Shown here in pieces: positions 1 to 7,145 of a stretch of 13,278 nt of DNA (position 1 is its first letter; each line of letters begins with the position of its first letter). The notes beneath the pieces are model-generated. The model saw nothing but the letters and a program-made list of their open reading frames with translations, was not told the DNA's origin and searched no databases. The position numbers were made by a program, and so were the translations under genes. The stretch comes from Candidatus Zixiibacteriota bacterium. GTDB taxonomy: Bacteria > SM23-81. The DNA lies in assembly GCA_030628225.1 (NCBI GenBank), contig DAOVRJ010000040.1:1-13278 (forward strand). Direction: 5' to 3'.

Positions 1-774
1 GAGCACATATTTGGCTTTGTCCAGGTCGTAAGAGCCCAGGATCTCCGCCTGCGTCTTTGTCTTGCGCTTGAACAACCCCATCACTTTCTGGGGCTCCCGG
101 GGCAGGATCAGATCGTAGATGTTGGGGTCGATGTCCAGATCCTGCACCCCGCCGCCGCCCTTCCACTCCTCGGCCTGCGCCTCCACCACACGGAAATCTC
201 CCAGACCGCCGGCTCCGTAGTCGTCCTGCAGGCCGGCGGCGATGGTGTACTTCCACGCCTTGGTAGGCTCGCCGATGTCCGCCAGGGGCACCGAGAAGTG
301 CATGATGTTCTTCTCGTTGTCCACCTGGCAGATGGCCCCGGTGGTCATCTTGTTTCCCTGGGCGTCCATGATCTCGCAGGTATCGCCGGCCATAAATATC
401 TGCAGCTCGCTGGGACACTCCAGGTAGGCCCCGGCGTTGTGCCACAACTGGTCGTTTCCGCCCTCGGCGGTGTCCACGGCGATGGCCACGAAGGTCAGCC
501 GGTTGCCCACGTGCCAGGGGTCCACTAAGTCTCGAAAGCGCAGCTCAACCAGGAAGTGTCCCTCATCCCGGGAGATGATGCAGCTCAAGATGTCCGCCTG
601 GCCGCCCTGGCCGAAGGATTCGTGGGTGGGATAGACGTAATCGCCGTCGCCGGTGTCGTCAGCGGAGGGGTCCTCCGCCTGGAAGAGAGTTTGTTCGCCG
701 GCCGCCGGTAGGGCGCCGAGGAGCAGGGCCAGGCCGGTGAGCAGCAGCGTCTTCCACATTCTCGTCGGGATCAT
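1..774 (-). CDS. Secreted protein with glucodextranase C-terminal-like (DOMON-type) domain, 3' end outside the window
   Basis: The reading frame stays open to base 1, so 258 codons are visible and the C-terminus is missing. The N-terminus is a signal peptide: a short basic start (MIPTRMWK), a Leu-rich core, then a signal-peptidase-I-like PAAGE. The mature start (DPSADDTGDGDYVYPTHESF), followed by an LRFRDLVDPW stretch, resembles the C-terminal SLH-like binding module of glucodextranases (Glucodextran_C family). That module in known proteins accompanies alpha-glucan-degrading enzymes or surface glycan binding. No catalytic domain is visible, so this may be a stand-alone binding protein. ATG at 774 has AAAGGA-type purines about 8 nt upstream, and ATG at 759 is an in-frame alternative. 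It starts 14 nt after the preceding stop, so it is co-transcribed with the EB_dh lipoprotein. Family assignment is from recalled motif similarity. Confidence 0.75.
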   Translation of the reverse strand, partial: MIPTRMWKTLLLTGLALLLGALPAAGEQTLFQAEDPSADDTGDGDYVYPTHESFGQGGQADILSCIISRDEGHFLVELRFRDLVDPWHVGNRLTFVAIAVDTAEGGNDQLWHNAGAYLECPSELQIFMAGDTCEIMDAQGNKMTTGAICQVDNEKNIMHFSVPLADIGEPTKAWKYTIAAGLQDDYGAGGLGDFRVVEAQAEEWKGGGGVQDLDIDPNIYDLILPREPQKVMGLFKRKTKTQAEILGSYDLDKAKYVL

Positions 775-788
775 CTTCCTTTTTCCTT

Positions 789-1799
789 TTATGGTTTTAT
801 TGTGTCCTCAAAGGGTATCGCTTCACTGGCCGATAGCACCTCATTGCCCAGGCTGGGCTCGATGACCGGATGCTGCACGTATGGCGGATATGATTTCTGC
901 GGATCGTAATTATCGGTGAACACGCCCGTGCCATCGTCCTCGCCCAATTCCGAATCTGTGGCCAGCAGGTCATCAGCCCATCCCAGAGGATTTGTACGCC
1001 CCGCGCACCATCTCCAGACGTTCACAGAGCCATCGGCAGGATGGTTAGCCGCGGGGAAGTAAGTTGCCCCACCCAGCTCGTCCCAACCAGCAGGAGCCTG
1101 CTCCGTGGGGAAGAGGAACATGACCATGTCCTCCTGGCCCTCTCGAGTCCAGGTGAGCTGGCCGTCGAAATACCACATGTTCCTGGCCATATCTATACTG
1201 CCCGTGGGATCGGGCCAGGCCAGTTTGAAGTAGATTCTCGTGCTGTCATGGACGGCTATGAGATAGGCTTCGCTCAACCCGTTATCTCCGCAGACCCCGG
1301 TAATCTCCAGTTGGGTCTCAGGCACGCCATCGAAGACATTCCAGGTCTCATCGATGCCGTCCCCGTCGATGGCCGGTGCCGGCTTCCCGTTGGCCGCCAG
1401 GTCGTAGACGCTGACCGTGTCCGGCGAGTCGTAGTCGGTGTCGGACCAGACCAGATGGATAACGTGCTGGCCGTTCCAGATGGAATCCGAGGCGTCGGAG
1501 ATATACAGGGCGAAGACCAGCTCCTGGTCCACAACGAAAGCATGATCGTCATCGTGCCCGGTGTTCAGATAAGAGGCCAGCTCGAGGGCGTAGTAGTTAC
1601 CCCACATCTGAGCCTTGGCCTCTACATCGGCCCGGCTCCCCGAGGGGCAACTCAGCACGTATCCGGGCACCGCGTCTCCGCTTTGCCAGGTCTTCCACAG
1701 GGGAGAGACGGAATAAATTTTGTCCGAGCATGCAACGATGAGCAGGACACTCAGAAGGGCGAGGAACATCAGTAAAATTAGCAGTGGGGTTTTCTTCAT
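789..1799 (-). CDS. Lipoprotein with ethylbenzene-dehydrogenase-type (EB_dh) haem-binding domain
   Basis: This is a 336-residue lipoprotein. A basic start (MKKTPLL), hydrophobic core and lipobox I-V-A-C put the lipidated Cys at residue 24. Residues about 140-280 hold the hallmarks of the cytochrome c-552/DMSO-reductase-like haem-binding family (EB_dh): AIDGDGIDETW, then YFKLAWPDPT, a hydrophobic MVMFLFP strand, and VWRWCAGRTNPLGWADD. Known members bind haem b as gamma subunits of molybdenum enzymes, or occur as orphan periplasmic proteins. No molybdoenzyme is visible here. Residues about 57-117 (SRADVEAKA, LASYLNTGHDDD, FALYISD) resemble the part that usually closes the EB_dh fold at the C-terminus, but here it comes first. 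ATG 1799 gives a clean signal peptide, with AGGAG 11 nt and GGGGAG immediately upstream. A GTG at 1811 is the alternative. Haem binding is not proven because the axial ligands cannot be assigned by eye. Confidence 0.82.
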   Translation of the reverse strand: MKKTPLLILLMFLALLSVLLIVACSDKIYSVSPLWKTWQSGDAVPGYVLSCPSGSRADVEAKAQMWGNYYALELASYLNTGHDDDHAFVVDQELVFALYISDASDSIWNGQHVIHLVWSDTDYDSPDTVSVYDLAANGKPAPAIDGDGIDETWNVFDGVPETQLEITGVCGDNGLSEAYLIAVHDSTRIYFKLAWPDPTGSIDMARNMWYFDGQLTWTREGQEDMVMFLFPTEQAPAGWDELGGATYFPAANHPADGSVNVWRWCAGRTNPLGWADDLLATDSELGEDDGTGVFTDNYDPQKSYPPYVQHPVIEPSLGNEVLSASEAIPFEDTIKP

Positions 1800-1858
1800 C
1801 TCCCCGATCACTCCTTTCCAAAAAGAAAATTCACAGACGTTATTTGATAGTTTTTTTC

Positions 1859-2010
1859 CGCCTTTTCCGTGATTTCCATTTCTTCCATGATTGTTTTAGT
1901 CTTTTTTCCGTTTTTCTCCGTCTCTTCCCTTTCTTCCATGATTATTTTGGCCTTTTTCCGTCCCCTTCCGTCTCTTCCATTCCTTCCATGATTACATTTA
2001 TTCCATGATT
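1859..2010. repeat. Approximately 50-bp imperfect tandem repeat, purine-rich on the coding strand
   Basis: The 11-mer CTTCCATGATT begins at 1882, 1933 and 1983, and a shortened TTCCATGATT lies at 2001-2010. The repeat unit is therefore 50-51 bp (1882-1932, 1933-1982), with a degenerate half unit at about 1859-1881 and a truncated one to 2010. Within each unit the pyrimidine words TTTTTCCG, CTTCCG and TCTCTTCC recur, so the minus (transcribed) strand is almost all purine (GGAAG, ACGGAAAAAG). The array fills most of the gap between the CBM48 lipoprotein and the EB_dh lipoprotein and contributes the TAA stop of the former. I see no hairpin or T-tract terminator in it. Confidence 0.8.
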
Positions 2011-2419
2011 ATTTGATCACGATGACCGAGTTGTATCCCCCGAAGCTGTCGTCCACCCGCTCGGCGTTGTTGGGGTCGTGCTTCCAGACTACCCCGCCAT
2101 CCAGGACGAACTTGTACTCGTACCGGCCGGGTTTGAGGGGGATGACGATCTGCCAGAGGCCTTTTTCGTTCTTGGTCATGGGGTCGATGGTGGGGTCGAA
2201 GGGGCCGATGACGGTGCCGCCCCAGTTGTTGAACACGCCGGCTAAGTTGACTCGCTGGGCCGCCGGAGCGTCGAATTGAAACAGAACTCCGCCCTCCACC
2301 TGGTGGGGCGGCGGGAGACGGTCCTTGATGGCGGTCATGGCAGTGCAGGCCAGAAGGCCGCAGCACAGAAGCAGCATCATAAAGGCCGAGAAATTGGGTA
2401 ATCTGATGTGCGGTCTCAT
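2009..2419 (-). CDS. Small lipoprotein with a single CBM48 (AMPK-type) glycogen-binding domain
   Basis: This is a 136-residue protein. The lipobox L-L-A-C at residues 22-25 predicts a lipid anchor at Cys25. After a short linker, residues about 42-136 form one AMPK-beta/CBM48-type domain: VNLAGVFNNW, a beta strand, GRYEYKFVLDG, VWKHDPNN and GGYNSVIVI. Residues equivalent to those that contact sugar in AMPK beta CBMs are present (Trp66, Lys103, Trp112, Asn130). No catalytic domain follows, so it should act as a surface or periplasmic alpha-glucan-binding lipoprotein. Its ATG abuts the TAA of the upstream gene (TAA-ATG, no spacer). The likely SD, GAGGTG, lies 9 nt before the ATG inside the last codons of that gene, implying translational coupling. 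The stop codon falls in the adjoining tandem repeat. Confidence 0.9.
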   Translation of the reverse strand: MRPHIRLPNFSAFMMLLLCCGLLACTAMTAIKDRLPPPHQVEGGVLFQFDAPAAQRVNLAGVFNNWGGTVIGPFDPTIDPMTKNEKGLWQIVIPLKPGRYEYKFVLDGGVVWKHDPNNAERVDDSFGGYNSVIVIK

Positions 2420-4639
2420 TTAAAAATTCACCTCGATGGTCACCGTAAGGCGGTGTTCGTTCTCCAGAGCGTTTTCAGCCCGGCGGACGAGTTCCAGTTT
2501 GTACTCGTTGTCTCGACCGTAGTTGGGCACATCGCTGCCTTCATCTATCTCCTGGACCAGAAAGTCCACGCGCCCCTTGGATCGCCTGTATCGGTCGAAC
2601 TGGTCGATGGGATTGACGCCCCAGGCCAGGCCTAACCGCACCTTCGGGGAGGGATGATAGGCCACCTCCAGATACGGATTTCCGTAGTAATTGCGGAAGT
2701 AAAGGACCTGATCAGTGCTCAGGGCGTAGATCTGAAAACGGCAATTGGCCCCGGCGGTGACATGCCTGGTGAGGGGAAATGCCGTTTCCAGGATGATCTC
2801 GCCGGTCTCCAGATAGAGGTTCTCCCACACCAGATCGCCGTCGCCAAGGGCCAGCTTCTCCATGGTGTAGCGATGATACTTGCCGTCCAGGCTGCATCGC
2901 CAGTCGCCCATGGTCTTGAAGGCCAGGATGGACTGCAGCGTCAGGGTCTGTTTTACGTTCCTCAGGTACAGGTCGTGAAAGTTGTTCAGATACCCATACC
3001 GGTTGTAGCGCGGGTACTCGTAGAAAGCCCAGTGCTCCCCATAGATGAACCCGTCGATGATCTTTTGGTCTTCAAGCATGGCCAGCAGGGTGATTTCCGG
3101 TTCTTCCAATAGCCAGACAGGAGGTGCCTGCCAGCGGGCCCGGCATTTGAGCAGAGTGATCTGAGGCTCATATTTCACCGGATCGTCGATCTCCTGCCCC
3201 AGATTGGTGTGCACCTGTCCCTTCTCCAGCTCGTAGCTGATCTCCATCTGGAAAGCCTCGTTAGGCCTGGCCAGGATGCCTCCCACGAACCGGTTCACAT
3301 CGTATTTCTCGTTGAAGATCACGGTGCTGGTGTCGTACTCGACGGCTCCAGTGGAGGATTTGAAGGTGTGCACGTCCGATGTGGCCTTCAGGGAGGGATA
3401 GCGGCGCAGGGCCACCTCGCCGTAAAAGATCAGGTTTTCCGAGAGCAGGGGAACCCGCAGGTCAGCGGCGTAGGTCTTGTCGGCCTCGCGGTCCACCTCG
3501 AATTCGGTGAAGTGGAAGTAGTGCTCCACGTTCCAGCTTCTGGTATCGCTGCCGGTGGAATCATACCAGTCATGATAGAACTGACGCCACCACGCGCTGG
3601 GCAGAAAGGTCCAGTTCTTCTCGTTGACCCCGGCGGCGATGGTTCGCTCGTCCAGGACGGGCACCGCCTGGACCGGCTTAACCCTCAGGAATGAGATACC
3701 CACAGAGGGGAGCTGGCCAACCTTTAAGCGCAACCCCGTGCGGTCCACCTCTTTCTCATCGTCGGCGTAGAAGGCCAAGAGCTCGGTGCCCTCATCCCCG
3801 ACCAATTTGGCCATGCCCAGGGTGTGGCTTGAGATGGCCGAGGAGGTCAGCACGATGCCCTGGGTGTTCTCCCCGAAGGGGTCCTGCGTGTCTCCGATCT
3901 TGCCCACCAGGGCCAGGGGATCGTCGAACTCGACCAGCAGCTCGTTGTGATAGGGCAAGATCCTGAAGCGGGCCGCATCTACCATGATGTGAGCCCGGTG
4001 TAGCTTCAAGGTGGGATCATCGTCGATGGTGTTGATCCTGGTCTCGACCCAGGCGGAAACCCCCGAGCTAACCTCAACGGAGATGTCCAACCTGATGTCG
4101 TGCTCCGGCTTGATCAGGCCGAAGCGGTTATCGTCCTCCGGGTCACGCCGGGTGAGCAGGGCGCTGACGTACCGTCCGCTGACATAGGGCAAGGCGCTTT
4201 TCTCCACAGCAGCCTCTACGGGCGCTGCCTTGCCCTTCTCGGGGATCACGATCTTCAGCCTTTCTCCGGAGCCCGTGAGGACCAGGATTGCATTCTCGCC
4301 GCCGTAGCCGTCGGGGCCTGTGTCGTGAGCGTTGGGATCGATGGTCCAGTTGCCGTCGATGACGAACTTGTACTCGTGGCGCCCGGCCGACAGAGACAGA
4401 GACAGGCGCCAGACGCCATCGTCGCCCTGTTTCATCAAGTTTGCCTGCGCGTTCCAGCCGTTGAAGCTTCCGGCTAAATACACTGCCCCGGCGCCGGGGG
4501 CCAGGCAGGAGAAGACCACCTGGCCGTTCTCTACCTCGGGGGCCAGATCCTCCTGGGCCCGGAGAGCATGGGCGGGGATCAGAAGCCCCACAAGCGCCAG
4601 CAAAGTCATCCCCAATCTGGCAAGTCGCTTTGTGATCAT
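2420..4639 (-). CDS. Outer-membrane beta-barrel protein with N-terminal CBM48 glycogen-binding domain
   Basis: This is a 739-residue protein. Its signal peptide (residues 1-28) ends ALRA before QEDLAP. Residues about 37-122 are a CBM48/AMPK-type domain: VYLAGSFNGW, GRHEYKFVIDGNW and YGGENAILVL, with the sugar-contacting equivalents Trp62, Lys91, Trp98 and Asn116 all present. A charged, Pro/Ala-rich linker (about 123-150) leads to about 590 residues of alternating polar/hydrophobic strands rich in Tyr, Trp and Arg, ending TVTIEVNF. This matches an outer-membrane barrel with a terminal aromatic BAM signal. The inferred role is binding or import of alpha-glucan at the outer membrane, with the CBM on the periplasmic or outer face. 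ATG 4639 has GGAG six nt upstream. A stronger AAGGAGG sits further up, at the upstream gene's stop 24 nt away. I do not recognise a named barrel family, and this is not SusC-like since no plug or TonB box is seen. Confidence 0.88.
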   Translation of the reverse strand: MITKRLARLGMTLLALVGLLIPAHALRAQEDLAPEVENGQVVFSCLAPGAGAVYLAGSFNGWNAQANLMKQGDDGVWRLSLSLSAGRHEYKFVIDGNWTIDPNAHDTGPDGYGGENAILVLTGSGERLKIVIPEKGKAAPVEAAVEKSALPYVSGRYVSALLTRRDPEDDNRFGLIKPEHDIRLDISVEVSSGVSAWVETRINTIDDDPTLKLHRAHIMVDAARFRILPYHNELLVEFDDPLALVGKIGDTQDPFGENTQGIVLTSSAISSHTLGMAKLVGDEGTELLAFYADDEKEVDRTGLRLKVGQLPSVGISFLRVKPVQAVPVLDERTIAAGVNEKNWTFLPSAWWRQFYHDWYDSTGSDTRSWNVEHYFHFTEFEVDREADKTYAADLRVPLLSENLIFYGEVALRRYPSLKATSDVHTFKSSTGAVEYDTSTVIFNEKYDVNRFVGGILARPNEAFQMEISYELEKGQVHTNLGQEIDDPVKYEPQITLLKCRARWQAPPVWLLEEPEITLLAMLEDQKIIDGFIYGEHWAFYEYPRYNRYGYLNNFHDLYLRNVKQTLTLQSILAFKTMGDWRCSLDGKYHRYTMEKLALGDGDLVWENLYLETGEIILETAFPLTRHVTAGANCRFQIYALSTDQVLYFRNYYGNPYLEVAYHPSPKVRLGLAWGVNPIDQFDRYRRSKGRVDFLVQEIDEGSDVPNYGRDNEYKLELVRRAENALENEHRLTVTIEVNF

Positions 4640-4663
4640 CGTTTTCTCCAGAAGAAGTCCTCC

Positions 4664-6199
4664 TTAAAATGAGATTTTTGTAACAAAAAAGAGCTTGTGG
4701 TCGATTTTGCGGATGTTGTCGGCGATGTCGTTGTCATTGACCAGATCGTTGTCGGTATGCCAGCCGCTGCCGAACTCGATGAAGATCTCCGCATTGGAGG
4801 CAAGAAAATAGCCCACGTGCGCCATCAGGGTGGACCACTCGTCCACCCGGGAGTCAACCAGGGCCATTCGGGAATAGACCTGCCACCTCTCGCTGATGTT
4901 GGCCTTGACCTCGGTGCCGAAAATGGTTCGCTCGCCGAACCGCCGCGATCCGCCGTAAACCCGGTCTTTCTGACCGATGTCCTTTTTCTTCACCTGAAAC
5001 TTGACCAGGGCGATCTCGTTCTCCGACTGGACCTCCGCGAAGAAGCTTTCCGTGCTCTCGGAAAGCTTGAACTCCCCGCGGATGGGATCGTGGTTGGTGT
5101 ACCAATCGTAGTTGATTCTGGCCGTGATGCCCCCCTTGAACTCGATGTACAGCTCCGCCTGGCTCCAGCGCACCCGATAGGCCCGCCGCCTGTCCTCCCA
5201 CACCAGGAAGGTGCGTTTCTCGGGATCGTATGACGTCTCGTAGCCATCGTGCCGCAGGGTCAGGGTGATGGCCTTGCGGGGAACGGGAATGACCGCCTGG
5301 AGAAAGTAGCCCGTCTGATCGAAAGAGCTGCCCCAGTCGGTGGGGTGGAACTGGTCGGAGAGGTGGTCGTGAAACTCCCTGCCGTAGTCCCGATAGTGTC
5401 CCAGAAAGCTTATAGAGCCCAGCCGCAGCCCCCGGGCCTCTAGTTTGAAGGCCGATCGATTGCCGGCCCGGCCGTCGATCCAGCGTCGTTGGGGCTGTTT
5501 CTCCAGAGAGGGGTCCCAGCTCTCGGCGTATTCCAGGGTGAGGTCGGCGTTAAGGACGGTGATTTTCAGATCGCCAGCGATGACCCGGTTGAAGGATGAG
5601 TCCGGATGGACGTTGTCATCCGACCAGTCCCTCTGCAGGAAGGTGGTGCCCAGGTCAAGATGGCGGCTCAGTCGCTTTTCAAACCGGCCGATGTATACGT
5701 CGTCGCCCTCGCCGTTGCGGGAGATCATCAGGGCGCCGCGAGCTCCTTTTCTCTCCAGCATATCAAGCCGCAGGCCCTGAGCCCGGCCATAGTCGCCCCT
5801 GGCCTCGCCGCTGATCAAGCCCAACAGATATTCGCTGAAGGAGTGCCGCCACTCGTTGCTGAACAGGACCGCCTCCATGCCCCAGCGTTTGAGCTGGATG
5901 TGATTCTCCCAGCAGTGAAAGTTCTCCGGCTTGAGCACGTTCTCGCCGTTGGCACCCACCTTGAAAAATGTCTCCACCCAGCTCGTGGGTTTGCTGTAAA
6001 AGCGGAGCTCAAAGTAATGTTTGATATAGCCTAAGTTGCCACCGTGGGAGTCGCCGGGATTGTCCTGGAGCTGCTCGTAGTTGAGCTCGTAGAAGCCGCT
6101 CATGGATGGGCCGGCCAGAGCTGGGATGGTGGCCATGGTTGTCAGGAGCAAGGCGAGAGCCAGAGCTCCGCCGATCTTCACGGCCTCGTGTTTGCGCAT
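4664..6199 (-). CDS. Probable outer-membrane beta-barrel protein, family not recognised
   Basis: This is a 511-residue protein. From ATG 6199 the signal peptide is textbook: MRKHEAVK, a long Ala/Leu core and cleavage after IPALA (about residue 29). The mature part has regular amphipathic strands with many Tyr, Trp, Arg and Asp/Glu (for example YIKHYFELRFYS, LTLEYAESW, QAVIPVPRKAITLTLRHDGY). It closes with KLFFVTKISF, a terminal Phe typical of barrel signals read by BamA. Size and texture fit a porin or transporter barrel. An in-frame TTG at 6223 has GGAG seven nt upstream and could be the true start, adding eight residues before the signal peptide, so this start is uncertain. The next gene (CBM48 barrel) begins 24 nt after its stop, so both barrels are probably made from one transcript and may work together. 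Confidence 0.8.
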   Translation of the reverse strand: MRKHEAVKIGGALALALLLTTMATIPALAGPSMSGFYELNYEQLQDNPGDSHGGNLGYIKHYFELRFYSKPTSWVETFFKVGANGENVLKPENFHCWENHIQLKRWGMEAVLFSNEWRHSFSEYLLGLISGEARGDYGRAQGLRLDMLERKGARGALMISRNGEGDDVYIGRFEKRLSRHLDLGTTFLQRDWSDDNVHPDSSFNRVIAGDLKITVLNADLTLEYAESWDPSLEKQPQRRWIDGRAGNRSAFKLEARGLRLGSISFLGHYRDYGREFHDHLSDQFHPTDWGSSFDQTGYFLQAVIPVPRKAITLTLRHDGYETSYDPEKRTFLVWEDRRRAYRVRWSQAELYIEFKGGITARINYDWYTNHDPIRGEFKLSESTESFFAEVQSENEIALVKFQVKKKDIGQKDRVYGGSRRFGERTIFGTEVKANISERWQVYSRMALVDSRVDEWSTLMAHVGYFLASNAEIFIEFGSGWHTDNDLVNDNDIADNIRKIDHKLFFVTKISF

Positions 6200-6239
6200 T
6201 GCTGGTTTTCCAAAAAGTGTCAAGGGATCTCTCCCGGAA

Positions 6240-6250
6240 AGCTGTCAGCT
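6240..6250. promoter_or_regulatory. 11-bp perfect palindrome in the gap before the barrel gene
   Basis: AGCTGTCAGCT is a perfect inverted repeat (AGCTG-T-CAGCT) in the 70-95-nt gap between the NYN gene stop (6295) and the barrel gene start. Its size and position would suit a regulator site or a small mRNA hairpin. I see no convincing -35/-10 pair beside it. The site is too short to exclude chance. Confidence 0.25.
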
Positions 6251-6294
6251 AAGGTTCTTGGTAATTCCCTTGTGTATTACGGCTTTCTCTGGAC

Positions 6295-7071
6295 TCACTT
6301 TTTCCCGGCTGCGCCGCTCAGTTTGGTGACGATGTACGTTCCCCCGGCTTTGGGATCCCGGGTGATCTCCACGATGCCGTGACTTTTAGCGTCCTCCAGA
6401 AGGTCACCGAAGCTGGAGTACCCGTAGCTCTGCTCGGTGAAGGAGGGCTGTTTGCGCTTCATGGTATCCTTGATCAGGGAGGAGTACAGCACGTCCTTAT
6501 TTTCGCGGATCAAGGCATTCACGGTGGAGACCAGAAATTTGAAGACCTCCGCTTTATCGGCGGGAAAAGTCCCTAATGTCTGTGACTTGGTCTGCCCACT
6601 CCTCAGGTCGTCGTAGAAGATGAACTCGTCGCAGTTGTCGATTAAAAGGTTCGAGCAGGACTTGCGCACGCCGATACCGATGACCGATTTGTCGTTCTCG
6701 CGCAACTTTGAGACCAGGGGGGAAAAATCGGAGTCGCCGGAGAGGATCACAAAGGTGTCCAGGTGTTCCTTGGTGTAGCACAGGTCCATGGCGTCAACAA
6801 CCATGCGGATGTCGGCGCTGTTTTTCCCGGTCATCTGCCGCTTGGGGATGTCGATGAGCTCGATGCCCGCGGCGTGGAGTTTTTCTTTGTACTCGCCAAA
6901 GTGACTCCAGTCGGCGTAAGCCTTCTTGACGATAATCTTGCCCTTCTCCAACAGCCGCTCCAGGACCAGCCGGACGTCGAACCGTTTCCGGCGAGAGGCC
7001 CTCAGGCCCAGGGCGATGTTGTCGAAGTCGATGAACAGAGCTAAATTTTTCTCTTGATTTGTTTTATTCAT
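6295..7071 (-). CDS. NYN (PIN-like RNase) domain protein with C-terminal OST-HTH/LOTUS domain
   Basis: This is a 258-residue cytoplasmic protein with no signal peptide. Residues about 9-158 form a NYN/LabA-type PIN-like nuclease domain: LFIDFDNIA (Asp15, Asp17, Asn18), KNSADIRMVVDAMD (Asp87, Asp93, Asp96) and ILSGDSDFSPLV (Asp113, Asp115). The acidic set expected for metal-dependent RNA cleavage is present. Residues about 165-252 match an OST-HTH/LOTUS RNA-binding winged helix (VLYSSLIKDTMKRKQPSF, YGYSSFGDLLEDA, GGTYIVTKL). This NYN plus OST-HTH order is a known bacterial combination, presumed to act in RNA processing. ATG 7071 is preferred because AAGG lies eight nt upstream. An in-frame GTG at 7095 is possible. 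It sits between genes for outer-membrane proteins on the same strand, with 70-95 nt gaps on either side. Confidence 0.92.
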   Translation of the reverse strand: MNKTNQEKNLALFIDFDNIALGLRASRRKRFDVRLVLERLLEKGKIIVKKAYADWSHFGEYKEKLHAAGIELIDIPKRQMTGKNSADIRMVVDAMDLCYTKEHLDTFVILSGDSDFSPLVSKLRENDKSVIGIGVRKSCSNLLIDNCDEFIFYDDLRSGQTKSQTLGTFPADKAEVFKFLVSTVNALIRENKDVLYSSLIKDTMKRKQPSFTEQSYGYSSFGDLLEDAKSHGIVEITRDPKAGGTYIVTKLSGAAGKK

Positions 7072-7145
7072 GAAAAGCGCCTTCTTTCGATTCACTATCT
7101 TTTGTCAGCAAGATGGAAAGGGTCGGCATCAACAGCGCCTTCTCC

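Noticed and set aside
242-634. Short plus-strand open frames near the left edge
   Set aside because: They are the antisense of the partial glucodextranase-module protein, which reads open to the edge on the minus strand with a signal peptide and family-like motifs.
1859-2010. Tandem repeat considered as a CRISPR array
   Set aside because: Units are contiguous and degenerate, with no unique spacers of fixed length and no cas genes.
6218-6223. TTGACA on the minus strand as a -35 box for the barrel gene
   Set aside because: The matching -10 position would fall inside the barrel coding sequence. The TTG is better explained as an alternative start codon.
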